DNA from: Ignatzschineria indica
GTDB taxonomy: Bacteria > Pseudomonadota > Gammaproteobacteria > Cardiobacteriales > Wohlfahrtiimonadaceae
Assembly (NCBI RefSeq): GCF_003121925.1
Contig: NZ_QEWR01000002.1
Coordinates: 558,001 to 622,000 of the forward strand
Direction: 5' to 3'
Length of the DNA: 64,000 bases
Below are positions 1-9,274 of this stretch, piece by piece. Both the position numbers and the translations under genes were made by a program. How positions within the stretch are numbered: the stretch's first letter is position 1; each line of letters begins with the position of its first letter. The notes beneath the pieces were generated by a model, which worked only from the letters and a program-made list of their open reading frames with translations, had not been told where the DNA came from and made no database searches.

Positions 1-128
1 CTCTCTCAACCATACTCGAGCAGTAAAAAAGTGTTAGTTTTTAAAAATTTTAATTAGAAATTATCCCGCTTTCCCTCTAAAATACGCACTTTAACAGACA
101 TTTAATAATATTTAATAAAGGGCGAACA

Positions 129-1982
129 ATGTGCGGAATTTTCGGAATCATTAGTCAACAAAAGAATATCCTCCCAACCCTCTTAAACGGCTTAGAACAG
201 CTCGAATACCGAGGTTACGATTCTGTCGGTATCGCCTTTTTAGACAAAAATGATTTAAAACGACTCAGAGCTGTAGGCCGTGTTGAAAATCTGCTCCAAG
301 AAGCCTCTCCTTATGAGAGTTCTATCGGTATCGGTCACACTCGCTGGGCAACGCATGGTGGCGTCTCTATCGAAAATGCTCATCCTCATCAATCAAGTCA
401 TTTAATGATTGTCCACAATGGGATTATTGATGGTTATGATGAACATAAACAACGCCTTCAAAGTATCGGTTATCACTTTGAGTCAGAGACAGATACGGAA
501 GTATTAGCGCACCTTTTACACGAATCCTCCACAAAACATGATTCGCTCTTAGAAGCAGTAAAGCATGTTATCGCAACTATTAGCGGTAATTATGCATTTT
601 TAGTTTTAGACCAAAACAATCCTAATGAACTGATCGCAACAGCTCAAGGATGCCCTTTAATCATTGGATTAGGAGAAGAGAGCCACTACATCGCCTCCGA
701 CATTGCGGCGATAATCTCTGAAACAAATCGTCTTCTCTATTTAGAGAAGGGGGATCTTGCTATCTTACGTGCCGGTGGTGAACCGACGCTCTTTAATTAC
801 CAAGGAGAAGCGCTCTCTTCTGAAGAGATTACAGATAAGATCAAAATTTCCGATCTCACATTAGAGAAGCTTGATATCGGCACCTATCAGCACTTTATGC
901 TCAAAGAGATCTTCGAACAGCCAACAGTATTGGAAAATACCATGGCGAAAACGATGGCGGAAGCGGATCACTCACCATTCTCTCCGACGCTTTTTGGAGA
1001 AAAGGCTGTAGCGCTATTCCCTCAAATCCAACGAATCCAGATTCTTGCATGTGGTACTTCCTATTTTGCCGGCTTAGTCGCAAAATATTGGTTTGAGGAG
1101 ATTGCCAAAATTCCAACTCTTGTAGAGATCTCCAGTGAATATCGTTACCGCACACCGATTGTTGAAGAGAACACGCTAGTGATAACGATCTCTCAATCGG
1201 GTGAAACATTAGATACCATCGAAGCCCTTAAACATGCATTAGAGCTTGGCGCAATGAGTTCGCTCTCTATCTGCAATGTCAAAGAGAGCGTACTGCCACG
1301 CATGAGTGATTGCTCCTTCTATACCGAGGCAGGAATCGAGGTGGGTGTTGCTTCTACAAAAGCATTTACAACACAGCTCATGAGTCTCTTTATATTGGCC
1401 AATAGTATTGCCATGAGCCAAGGAGGACTCTCTTCCAAAGAGGCGAGAAATAATCTACAGATGATGCGGGAATTACCGGCGATGATTATTCAGAGCTTTA
1501 ATTGCCAAGAACTTGCAAGTCAATGGGGAACACTCTTCTTAGAAGCAACTAGCGCACTCTATTTAGGTCGCGGGATTCATTACCCCATTGCGGCTGAAGG
1601 TGCATTAAAGCTTAAAGAGATCAGCTATATTCATGCAGAAGCTTATCCATCAGGAGAGTTGAAGCACGGGCCGCTTGCGCTTGTCGATGATCAGATGCCT
1701 ATTATCGCTCTTCTCCCAGATGATGCCCTCTTTGAAAAGGTCCGCGCCAATCTTCATGAAGTTTTAGCGCGTAAAGGTCAACTCTTTATTATTACCGATA
1801 GCAAGGTGCCACTAGATGATCTCAAAGGAGCCCATATTATGCATCTACCTGAAGTGAGTGATCTTTTAAGCCCTATCCTCTTTACCATCCCGATCCAACT
1901 AATCGCTTATTATGCGGCACTACAACGAGGAGAGGATATCGATAAACCGAGAAATCTCGCTAAATCACTCACTGTCGAGTAG
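129..1982 (+). CDS. glmS: Glutamine--fructose-6-phosphate aminotransferase (isomerizing)
   Basis: Makes glucosamine-6-phosphate from fructose-6-phosphate and glutamine, the first step towards UDP-GlcNAc for peptidoglycan and LPS; cytoplasmic. The 617-residue protein begins MCGIFGI, so Cys2 becomes the N-terminal nucleophile of the class II glutaminase domain (about 1-240). Two SIS sugar-isomerase domains follow (about 285-430 and 460-600), and the C-terminus ends in the family-typical DKPRNLAKSLTVE. Length matches the family (about 610). The start has AAAGGGCG upstream. The gene is alone here: glmU is not downstream, and whether it lies upstream is outside the window. No glmS ribozyme-like element is recognisable in the 128 bases upstream. 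Identification is firm. Confidence 0.98.
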   Translation: MCGIFGIISQQKNILPTLLNGLEQLEYRGYDSVGIAFLDKNDLKRLRAVGRVENLLQEASPYESSIGIGHTRWATHGGVSIENAHPHQSSHLMIVHNGIIDGYDEHKQRLQSIGYHFESETDTEVLAHLLHESSTKHDSLLEAVKHVIATISGNYAFLVLDQNNPNELIATAQGCPLIIGLGEESHYIASDIAAIISETNRLLYLEKGDLAILRAGGEPTLFNYQGEALSSEEITDKIKISDLTLEKLDIGTYQHFMLKEIFEQPTVLENTMAKTMAEADHSPFSPTLFGEKAVALFPQIQRIQILACGTSYFAGLVAKYWFEEIAKIPTLVEISSEYRYRTPIVEENTLVITISQSGETLDTIEALKHALELGAMSSLSICNVKESVLPRMSDCSFYTEAGIEVGVASTKAFTTQLMSLFILANSIAMSQGGLSSKEARNNLQMMRELPAMIIQSFNCQELASQWGTLFLEATSALYLGRGIHYPIAAEGALKLKEISYIHAEAYPSGELKHGPLALVDDQMPIIALLPDDALFEKVRANLHEVLARKGQLFIITDSKVPLDDLKGAHIMHLPEVSDLLSPILFTIPIQLIAYYAALQRGEDIDKPRNLAKSLTVE

Positions 1983-2021
1983 TTTATCTTTATAATTTGA
2001 TAAAACACAGTTGTAAAAAGA

Positions 2022-2058
2022 CGAAAGTTGGAGAGATTCATGAATCCTCATACTTTCG
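2022..2058 (+). terminator. Stem-loop downstream of glmS
   Basis: CGAAAGT (2022-2028) pairs with ACTTTCG (2052-2058), and an inner palindrome GATTCATGAATC (2035-2046) extends the stem. The T-tract is modest. It sits 40 bases after the glmS stop, so it probably ends that transcript. Confidence 0.55.
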
Positions 2059-2176
2059 CCTTTACTGTTAAATCTCATTAAATTTTAAAGAGTGATTAAA
2101 CCCGCTCAAACCTAATCAACTCAGATCAAACTCAATCGAGCAAGTTTGGTCGGCATTGATCGCTCCTGGAGATCGA

Positions 2177-3523
2177 TTAAGCTTCCGCCTCATCATCTGC
2201 GACAATCTCTCTTCCGGGAAGAATAAGATTTAAGATCAGAGCTGAGAGCGAACCGACGGTAATACCTGATTTAAAGATTACCTGAACAAACTCAGGAAGT
2301 GCATTTAACACCTCTGGGCGCATCGTTACCATCAAGCCTAAACCCAATGAGACAGAGATCACTAAACCATTACGTTTATTGATCTCAACACGACCTAATA
2401 CTTGAATCCCGGCAGCGATAATCATGGCAAACATCATCAAACCTGCTCCACCTAAAACAGGAAGAGGGATCGATACCACAAGCGCACCAAAGATAGGGAA
2501 GATGCCGGCAAAAAGAAGCAAAATTCCTGCCATTGCAACCACAAAACGACTTGCAACGCCTGTTAAAGAGATGATGCCGATATTTTGCGCAAAGGTTGAA
2601 AAAGGCGTCGTGGACATTAAAGCAGCAAGCGCTGACCCTAATCCTTCACATAAGATTCCTGCCTTCATCCGTTTACCGGTTACTTTAGTCTGCGTTGCTT
2701 CACCTAGTGCGAGGAAATTTCCACTCGATTCAACAATCGTTACAAGATAGGCGATACTCATTCCGATAATGCCGGAGATTGGAAAGGCAAAACCATATTC
2801 AAAGAGCGATGGAAGCGCGAAAACTTTAGCAGACTCAACGCCTGAGAAATCGACTAAACCTAGTTCATAGCCAAAGCCCTTCTCTAAAATAATCACCGCC
2901 AAATAACCAACGATCATTCCTATCACAATTGATGCAGATGCTAAAATACCCTTCCCCCACTGCGTCAAAGCAATCACCACAAAGAGCACAAAGAAAGCAA
3001 CTACAAGATTAGGGCCTGAAGCATATTGTGGAGAGCCCACCTGCCCACCGGCAAACCAATCTAACCCTACTGGAAGAAGACTTAAGCCGATCATTGCAAC
3101 CACTGTACCGGTCACAACAGGCGGAAAGAGTTTACGAATTTGTGGCATAAAGAAGCTGCCAATAATCATCACTAAGGAAGCAACTAATGAAGATCCTAAA
3201 ATCCCGGCAACACCATATTCGCTATTACCGATTGCGATAGCTGATGCTACGAAGGTAAAACTTGTCCCCATTACAGCCGGCAATTTAAGCCCTATAGGAC
3301 CAATCCCTCGAGATTGGACAAAGGTGACGGCACCAGAAACTAAGAGCGCAGCATTCACTAAGGCCACTTTTTCGGCACTAGGAAGGCCTAAGGCGCTACC
3401 GATCACTAAGGGAACAGCGATAATACCGCCGAGTGCAGCAAGTAGATGTTGAGCGGCAAGGAGGAGTGAGATTGAAAAAGGAGGTCGATCTTCAAGATGG
3501 TATAACAGATTATCTTCTTTCAT
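2177..3523 (-). CDS. NCS2 family purine (xanthine/uric acid-type) permease
   Basis: Nucleobase:cation symporter-2 (NAT family) inner-membrane transporter with about 12-14 hydrophobic segments. The family signature appears as QNIGIISLTGVASR, which resembles the xanthine/urate branch (QNNG..TGVASR) more than uracil permeases; exact substrate is not determinable. The preceding GEATQTKVTGKRMKAGILCE segment is also typical of the family. The open frame extends to a TTG at 3559, but the ATG at 3523 gives 448 residues and starts MKEDNLLYHLEDRPPF, which fits the family N-terminus better. No purine catabolic genes are adjacent, so the neighbourhood does not refine the substrate. Confidence 0.9.
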   Translation of the reverse strand: MKEDNLLYHLEDRPPFSISLLLAAQHLLAALGGIIAVPLVIGSALGLPSAEKVALVNAALLVSGAVTFVQSRGIGPIGLKLPAVMGTSFTFVASAIAIGNSEYGVAGILGSSLVASLVMIIGSFFMPQIRKLFPPVVTGTVVAMIGLSLLPVGLDWFAGGQVGSPQYASGPNLVVAFFVLFVVIALTQWGKGILASASIVIGMIVGYLAVIILEKGFGYELGLVDFSGVESAKVFALPSLFEYGFAFPISGIIGMSIAYLVTIVESSGNFLALGEATQTKVTGKRMKAGILCEGLGSALAALMSTTPFSTFAQNIGIISLTGVASRFVVAMAGILLLFAGIFPIFGALVVSIPLPVLGGAGLMMFAMIIAAGIQVLGRVEINKRNGLVISVSLGLGLMVTMRPEVLNALPEFVQVIFKSGITVGSLSALILNLILPGREIVADDEAEA

Positions 3524-3916
3524 TAGAGGTCTCTCAAGAGTAATAAAAAAGCGGTACAACTAGAGAGGCTGCCCTATTATAGCGATGAAACAAGAGCAGA
3601 AAGATCGTATCTATAATGACCCTTCTGTAAAGTTACCTAGCAGTAATAGTCCTCAGAATAATATCGCTATTAATAATTGTTGATATTATCCAAGGTTAGA
3701 GATTATCGCGATTAGAGATTATCGAGATTAGAGATTCAATATCAGCCTCATCTATTACGCGCACATTATACACCTCTTTTTCGAAAAGAGAGCCTAATTC
3801 AGGTGCTTAATTCATCTTTACATAAAGATAAGGAGAAAAAGAATAAGCTATACAATCACCTCCCTCAAAGTGCTGTTTTAAAATTAGTCGCTCTTTGAGT
3901 AAAAGAGAGGCAAAAT
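3524..3916. other. Intergenic, with a 15-16 bp tandem repeat
   Basis: About 390 bases without a convincing gene. It holds about two and a half copies of a 15-16 bp unit of the form GATTATCGCGATTAGA (roughly 3696-3736). A weak inverted repeat CTCAAAG (3864-3870) / CTTTGAG (3893-3899) lies just after the lapB stop and may help terminate lapB. No RNA gene is recognisable. Confidence 0.5.
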
Positions 3917-5080
3917 TTAAGCAGAACCGTGATGTTTAACTTTTAACGCGACGATATCTTCTACCGGCATAGAGCGATTCCACTCAAAGCAACTTGGACA
4001 ACTCCACTGCAAGGTCTTTGTCGTATAACCACAAGAATCACACTGAAACTGCGCATAACGATCGAGCATCTCCTGAAATGTTTGATCGATCAATCGCGCA
4101 GATTCATTCTCTTGACAATATTTTTGTAGTTGATTGAGAATTGTTAGCCCCAATAAATTACGATCTCGCTTGAGAGATGATTGTAGATAATTGATCCCCG
4201 CCTCAAATGATTGATGCAAAATAAGGTAATGCGTCTTCCAAACCCTTAACATAATATGGTGATTTTTAGCGATCATCGCTTCTAACCAAGTAAGAAAATC
4301 TTCTTCTCGACTTTGTAGATGGTAGAGTTCATAAACGATCGGAACAATAAGTGGAATCAGCTTAATCTCTTGTCGCTCAATCTCCAATAATGTCTCTAAA
4401 GCTAAGGTATATTGCTCATATTGATAGAGACCATAAGCTCGAATCAAAGTTGCTCTAACACAGTTTTTATCTGCCTTATAAGCTTTATCGAGCCAAAGCA
4501 TCACGCGCTCTAACCCTGTTGCACTCTTCTCTGCCAATGCCTCTTCTGCTAATTCACAATAGAGATGCGCCATCTCTGCTTTTAAGAGAGGTGTAAGCGA
4601 CTCCATCTGTTCAAGCATTGCGATGCTCTGCAACCATTCTCTCTGCTGCTTATAAATTTTTGTTAACTTGAGGAGAGCAAGATCTCGATACTCTGCCGAC
4701 TCAAGAAGCTGGCGAAGCGTGCTTTCAGCGCGATCGAGCATACCGGCGGCAAGATAATCTTCCGCTAAAGAGAGGTAGACCTTCTCCGTTAATGCTTTTG
4801 TGGGCGCTTCCTTAATAAGATACTCGTGAAGATTGATCGCTTTATCGATCTCTCCTCGTTTGCGAAAAAGATCGCCTAACATCAGGCTAAATCGTAAGTT
4901 ATCAGCATCGAAATCTGGAGGGAGCGTTAGTAACGATTCATCGACCTCCTGACTCTCTTCAATAAAGTAACGGAGATTGAGATAACGGAGCATCTTCTGC
5001 TTTTTGACGTTATCTCGCTTCGCGGCAAGCCAGCCAATCAGTAAGCCTAATGGTAGAAGTAACCAGATATATTCAAGCAT
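3917..5080 (-). CDS. lapB: Lipopolysaccharide assembly protein B (YciM)
   Basis: Inner-membrane-anchored TPR protein that, in E. coli, works with FtsH to set LpxC levels and so balances LPS with phospholipid synthesis. The 387-residue protein has an N-terminal membrane helix (about 2-18, YIWLLLPLGLLIGWLAA), a long array of TPR-like helices (about 65-330), and a C-terminal rubredoxin-type metal site with Cys347, Cys350, Cys361 and Cys364 (CDSCG and CPSC). Length matches E. coli LapB (389). It follows lapA on the same strand, the conserved arrangement. Confidence 0.95.
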   Translation of the reverse strand: MLEYIWLLLPLGLLIGWLAAKRDNVKKQKMLRYLNLRYFIEESQEVDESLLTLPPDFDADNLRFSLMLGDLFRKRGEIDKAINLHEYLIKEAPTKALTEKVYLSLAEDYLAAGMLDRAESTLRQLLESAEYRDLALLKLTKIYKQQREWLQSIAMLEQMESLTPLLKAEMAHLYCELAEEALAEKSATGLERVMLWLDKAYKADKNCVRATLIRAYGLYQYEQYTLALETLLEIERQEIKLIPLIVPIVYELYHLQSREEDFLTWLEAMIAKNHHIMLRVWKTHYLILHQSFEAGINYLQSSLKRDRNLLGLTILNQLQKYCQENESARLIDQTFQEMLDRYAQFQCDSCGYTTKTLQWSCPSCFEWNRSMPVEDIVALKVKHHGSA

Positions 5081-5097
5081 AATTAAATTGCAACAAT

Positions 5098-5129
5098 GAC
5101 TCCCCTATCACGATCACGGTAGGGGAGTC
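5098..5129. terminator. Inverted repeat between lapA and lapB
   Basis: A perfect 10-bp inverted repeat, GACTCCCCTA (5098-5107) and TAGGGGAGTC (5120-5129), with a 12-base loop, ending 18 bases upstream of the lapB start codon. There is no good T-tract on either side, so it may be an attenuating or RNA-stabilising hairpin between lapA and lapB rather than a strong terminator. Confidence 0.45.
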
Positions 5130-5185
5130 TGCTTATCGAAGAAGCTCTTCTTTGTAGAGAGGTTGTGGCGCTTATACCGATTACT

Positions 5186-5236
5186 CTAGAAATCAAAATC
5201 GCTCTGCTCCTCTAAAAACTGATCCATCTCACTCAT
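5186..5236 (-). CDS. Possible 16-residue micro-ORF between lapA and lapB
   Basis: An ATG at 5236 opens MSEMDQFLEEQSDFDF and stops at 5186. It lies 21 bases after the lapA stop and just before the hairpin preceding lapB. It is very acidic (EEQSDFDF). The ribosome-binding site is weak, and such a short frame can arise by chance. I record it because it sits in the inter-cistronic gap of a regulatory operon; it could be a translated spacer or leader for lapB. No family recognised. Confidence 0.2.
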   Translation of the reverse strand: MSEMDQFLEEQSDFDF

Positions 5237-5257
5237 GCTCTATTAAAGCTCTATTGA

Positions 5258-5557
5258 TTAAAGTACATGCGTTTTACGCTTTAACTCTGCATTCTCTCTT
5301 TCAAGCTTCTTCACAGAGCTTTTCAGGGAGAGATGTTGGAAGAGTCGAGAAACATTGAGCAATGCAAGAACAGCGATTGTAAAAATCGCTCCCACAATAA
5401 AGACAATACAGATAAAGAGGGAGGTATTAATTGTTGCTTCACCTAACAGATAATTGAAGGTGACATCACTATGACGATTCACATAGAAAATGATAAACAT
5501 TACCGCAAAAATCAGTAACCAAATCGCCAATTTCAACCAAAAGTAGATTCGCTTCAT
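5258..5557 (-). CDS. lapA: LapA domain small membrane protein
   Basis: Lipopolysaccharide assembly protein A (YciS-like). The 99 residues contain two membrane helices (about 7-27 and 45-68) with the family's short hydrophilic hairpin between them (VNRHSDVTFNYLLGEATI), followed by a cytoplasmic coiled-coil-like tail (KKLERENAELKRK). In E. coli the lapA-lapB pair forms an operon acting on LPS synthesis, and the same pair is kept here. GAAAGGAT lies upstream of the ATG. A perfect TTCCGG/CCGGAA hairpin (5586-5600) is about 30 bases upstream. Confidence 0.9.
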   Translation of the reverse strand: MKRIYFWLKLAIWLLIFAVMFIIFYVNRHSDVTFNYLLGEATINTSLFICIVFIVGAIFTIAVLALLNVSRLFQHLSLKSSVKKLERENAELKRKTHVL

Positions 5558-6735
5558 ACTCTTATCAATCCTTTCCCATAAGTCGTTCCGGAGCCCGGAA
5601 TTGTAGATACTGTTGTAGACACTATATATTCAAATACGAGCTTTTCATTCTACCCTTATCGTGCTAAATTATAAAGCGTTATCAAAGATTGAAGTTGAGC
5701 GTCACATCTATCGATTGCAGGTGGCGATAAATAGAGCGCTATAAAGCAGATCGAGTATGAATAATATCTATACCAGATATAACACTTAAATAGAGACTGG
5801 CTTAAAATAGCAACCGCACGCTTAAAGCATAGATCTATTATAGAATCTCCTATAGATTAGATTAAATGGGATTATAGAATAACGATGTTACGATCTATTA
5901 CTTTGACATCATTAATATCCATAACTATAGACAAGGATAGAAGATAGAGTAGATCTATCGATAGATACAATCGATAGATATTTATAGAGAGATAGAGATA
6001 TAAACTTGATAGCGAAATATAATGCTTGATCTAGCGCTTCACCTATCGATTTATAGAGAGATTTTATATCGTTATCGATTTACAATACTCATTCAATCGT
6101 CATATTATAAAATCACTACTCCAATGAGAAGATTTGTTAAGTGGTCTCGATCCTTAAATGCTACAAAATTAAAGCAAGTTTATAAGTATTGAGAAGAGAG
6201 CTAAAAAACTTAAAAATGTGAGATAACTCAAAGTTAAATAGCTCAAGCGATAGAGCTCAAACTAAAACTAAATAAAAATTAAGTACAAATAATAACGTTG
6301 CTTCCCCATTAAATGGTAGGCATCGATCTCAAAAAGAGAATTACAGAACTTTAAGCAATTTAGAAGTCTATTTTGAATAGAATTTTTGAAAGAATTGTTA
6401 AAAGAGTTTTGAGTAAAAATTTAAACAGTAGAGAGCGATAGTGCCTTATTGGTCGATATCTTGTTCTTCATCAAAATTAATCGCATCAACATCGGTGTTG
6501 ATCAAGGTTAAAGTTGACCAAGGTTAAAACAAGCTCTTAAGAGTAAGTGTATGGTTTATTGCAGAATCTAAAGAAAAAGAAGAAGTTTGATTCTCTCCTA
6601 TATTGATACATATTAAATACCTAGCGGGTAGATACTTAAGATAGATATTTAAGTCCTATTGAAGGCCTGAATCACAGCCACCACTACAATCACAATTAAA
6701 ATTACAATCACAAAGACAACTTAGAAAAAGATTAT
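5558..6735. other. Long AT-rich gene-free region
   Basis: Nearly 1.2 kb between the divergent lapA and the degenerate helicase gene. Six-frame reading shows no convincing coding frame with a ribosome-binding site. It contains a GC-rich perfect hairpin TTCCGG-AGC-CCGGAA (5586-5600), repeated ATCGATAGAT/TATCGATAGAT words near 5950-6060, and runs of CACAATTA-like words just before 6736. I see no RNA gene. Confidence 0.5.
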
Positions 6736-8706
6736 ATGAATTCGACACAAGAGACGATATTATCACGTTGGAACACCTTCTCTGTCAGAGGAAAGTCCCT
6801 ATTAGAGCAGAAAGCCCCTTTAGAGGTAGAAGAGATTCTTCCGCCTTCGGTTATTTTGGTTCAACTCTCTCGACTCTTCACTCTGAAGTTACTCACGAGC
6901 GGTTTAATTATTACTCGCTCTATCAGTGATACCATCTTCCTTAAGCTCTTTCTTGAAGCACTCGATCCTAAACTGAGCGTCAACACACTATTTCCAAAAG
7001 ATGCGGATAAGCCCATCAATATCTCAGCTTCTGATCTCATTATCGCGCCCTACACTCTCTTCTCACTCGATGCGATGCGCAGACAACCCTTCAATCCAGA
7101 AAACTTCGATTGTATCATTGTCGATCAAGCAGTACCGATTGCACTTATCGATGATCTCTTCTTCCTCGAAGAACAAAATCGCAGTTATCTCATCGAAAGT
7201 TTTGAAAATCATCCTTCCTATTTTCTAGCTACCTGTTTTTCTGAAATTAGCGAGCCAATCTTAGCTTCTCTTCCGAAGGAAAAAATAGAAAAAGCCATTA
7301 ATATCAATATTATCAATGTTCCTAATAGTAAGGCAGAAGTTGAAACTGAAGCTAAAGCTAATAACGATATTGATATTAATATTGAAGAGATAGCATCACC
7401 AACAGCAGGGACTAGACCTTCCTCGAATACAAAACCTACAGCTAAAAAAGGGATGAAAATTAGTCTTAATAGCCATAAAAAGGAAGAGAGCAAAGAAGAG
7501 ACCTCAAAAGACGCAGAGTCGACCGCTTCAAAAGAGCAACAGAGTACAGGTGGCACCTTTATTGCAATGGTTCCCAGAAATTTACAACGTCAATATATTC
7601 GTGATTATATCCGAGAACATAATCTTCAAGATGTATTAGTGATCACCCATAATCGACAATCAGCTCGCCTATTAGAGAAATATCTCTATCGTGCGCGTAT
7701 TCGTAGCCGTATTGTGCATGAAAAGATCGATGATGAAACAGCCAATAGTCTCTTTGATCGCTATCATGAAGGGCAATTTAACACCTTGATTTTAATGCAT
7801 CGTGTCGTTCAAGATTTTGCGGACAAGATTACAAAATGTGATGCCGTCTTCTTCCTCGATTTTCCTACGGTTTATGCTGAATATGAGGAGCGCCTGCAAT
7901 TTGTTCAGCAGAAATTTAACCCGCAACACTTTATCTCGATCGCTTCTGAGAATGACCAGGTGTGGGTCGATGCACTCTTTGAAGAGTACCCCGATCTTCA
8001 TCTTCCTATCGAAATAGTCGATATCAAACCACCAAAGCGTCAAAGCCGCGGAGAGAGTAATCGAAATAACAATCATCGAGAGAATCGTGATGGTAGAGAC
8101 CAACGCAGTCGCCGAGATCATCGAGCACGCACCTCTAAAAATAATCCTGCTACTGAAGCCACTGAAGCGCACAAGGCAAAAGTAGCTGAAAATAGAGTAG
8201 AGTCACAATCTCAAACCGTCAATAATATTGAAGAGAATGCACAAGAGAATGCTCAGAGCGCTCAAAATAGTAGACGTGAAGAACGAACACCACGCCGTGG
8301 ACGTGTTAAGCGTCAAGAACGAGTCAAACGTGAAGTCAAACCACGTACAGCTCGCCGCCGCCGGGATGATCGAGAAAATCAACCAACACCTTCTGCTCAA
8401 CCCGCTGCTAAAGGAGAGAGCCAAAGCGATTTCTTTAGCAATAATCACGATGAGATCGTCAATAAGAATCGACTCCCCTTCGAGTCAGGCTCATTTGAAG
8501 CAAATATTGCACGGGAAAATCGTAGAAGAAATCGCGATCCTTTCGGCGTTCCAGGGGGATTAGGTCAATCATCAGATGGTAATTTTATCCAAAATTTAAC
8601 CCAAGGATTGAGCCCCAATACTAACCAGACACCCAACTCAAATACCCCGACTAATAATCGCCGAGGTAGAAATAATCGTCCAAGAACACGTGGTAGAAAG
8701 AAATAG
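6736..8706 (+). CDS. Degenerate DEAD-box helicase-like protein (pseudo-RhlB) with Arg-rich tail
   Basis: 656 residues. The fold order of a DEAD-box RNA helicase can be followed but its catalytic motifs are gone. RecA-like half 1 (about 35-190): no Q motif or GKT Walker A; the Ib-like DLIIAPYTLFS (100-110); VDQA (129-132) where DEAD belongs; ATC (165-167) for SAT. A low-complexity linker (about 195-270) follows. Half 2 (about 278-425) starts VLVITHNRQSARLLEKYL, but the motif V region reads VVQDFAD and the motif VI region EERLQFVQQ instead of HRIGRTGR. The part after it (HFISIASENDQ) resembles RhlB's SISLACEE. Residues 431-656 are disordered and rich in R, N and Q, like RhlB tails. The frame is intact, so a non-catalytic RNA-binding role is inferred. 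It sits 49 bases before greB. The ribosome-binding site is weak. Confidence 0.7.
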   Translation: MNSTQETILSRWNTFSVRGKSLLEQKAPLEVEEILPPSVILVQLSRLFTLKLLTSGLIITRSISDTIFLKLFLEALDPKLSVNTLFPKDADKPINISASDLIIAPYTLFSLDAMRRQPFNPENFDCIIVDQAVPIALIDDLFFLEEQNRSYLIESFENHPSYFLATCFSEISEPILASLPKEKIEKAININIINVPNSKAEVETEAKANNDIDINIEEIASPTAGTRPSSNTKPTAKKGMKISLNSHKKEESKEETSKDAESTASKEQQSTGGTFIAMVPRNLQRQYIRDYIREHNLQDVLVITHNRQSARLLEKYLYRARIRSRIVHEKIDDETANSLFDRYHEGQFNTLILMHRVVQDFADKITKCDAVFFLDFPTVYAEYEERLQFVQQKFNPQHFISIASENDQVWVDALFEEYPDLHLPIEIVDIKPPKRQSRGESNRNNNHRENRDGRDQRSRRDHRARTSKNNPATEATEAHKAKVAENRVESQSQTVNNIEENAQENAQSAQNSRREERTPRRGRVKRQERVKREVKPRTARRRRDDRENQPTPSAQPAAKGESQSDFFSNNHDEIVNKNRLPFESGSFEANIARENRRRNRDPFGVPGGLGQSSDGNFIQNLTQGLSPNTNQTPNSNTPTNNRRGRNNRPRTRGRKK

Positions 8707-8755
8707 AGATTAAAAAATAGAGATTAAAAAAATAGATCAAAAGCAGAGGTTTATC

Positions 8756-9274
8756 ATGGCTATCAACTTAATCACACAAGAAGGGATGGAGATTCTGCAA
8801 AAGGAGCTCGATTATCTTTGGCGAATTGAACGCCCCGAGATCACACAGAAGGTGACTTGGGCTGCCGGATTAGGCGATCGCTCGGAAAATGCCGACTATC
8901 AGTTTAATAAGCAGAAACTACGTGAAATCGATCGTCGCGTTCGGCATCTTCGGAAGCGTCTTGAGGTTCTTCGCCCTGTTCCCTACTCTCCTCAACAGGA
9001 AGGAAAAGTCTATTTTGGCGCTTGGGTAACTTTGATGGATGATGATGAAAATCGCCTATTTTTTCGCATTGTTGGTGCAGATGAGATCGCGCATCATAAA
9101 GATTACTCCTCCGTCAACTCCCCCATTGCTAAAGCCTGCTTAGGAAAAGAGATCGATGATGAGCTCTTTGTTAGAACAGAGCATCTCTCAAAGCGTTGGT
9201 ATATTGATGATATCTTCTATGGCACGCCGGAAGAGATCAAAGAGAAGATCCCGGCAACTACGATAACCGAATAA
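8756..9274 (+). CDS. greB: Transcription elongation factor GreB
   Basis: Rescues backtracked RNA polymerase by stimulating transcript cleavage through the secondary channel. The 172 residues show the N-terminal coiled coil with the conserved acidic tip region ([24 protein letters not shown], about 41-64, split here by family knowledge) and a C-terminal FKBP-like domain ending [10 protein letters not shown]. It is GreB rather than GreA, judged by the longer basic coiled-coil segment [21 protein letters not shown] precedes the ATG. It follows the degenerate helicase gene on the same strand and may share its transcript. Its last 17 bases overlap the end of the convergent arsB. Confidence 0.95.
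   Translation: MAINLITQEGMEILQKELDYLWRIERPEITQKVTWAAGLGDRSENADYQFNKQKLREIDRRVRHLRKRLEVLRPVPYSPQQEGKVYFGAWVTLMDDDENRLFFRIVGADEIAHHKDYSSVNSPIAKACLGKEIDDELFVRTEHLSKRWYIDDIFYGTPEEIKEKIPATTITE

Noticed and set aside
1-128. Possible glmS ribozyme or small-RNA control element
   Set aside because: The region is short and AT-rich with no GlmS ribozyme core; that class is Gram-positive.
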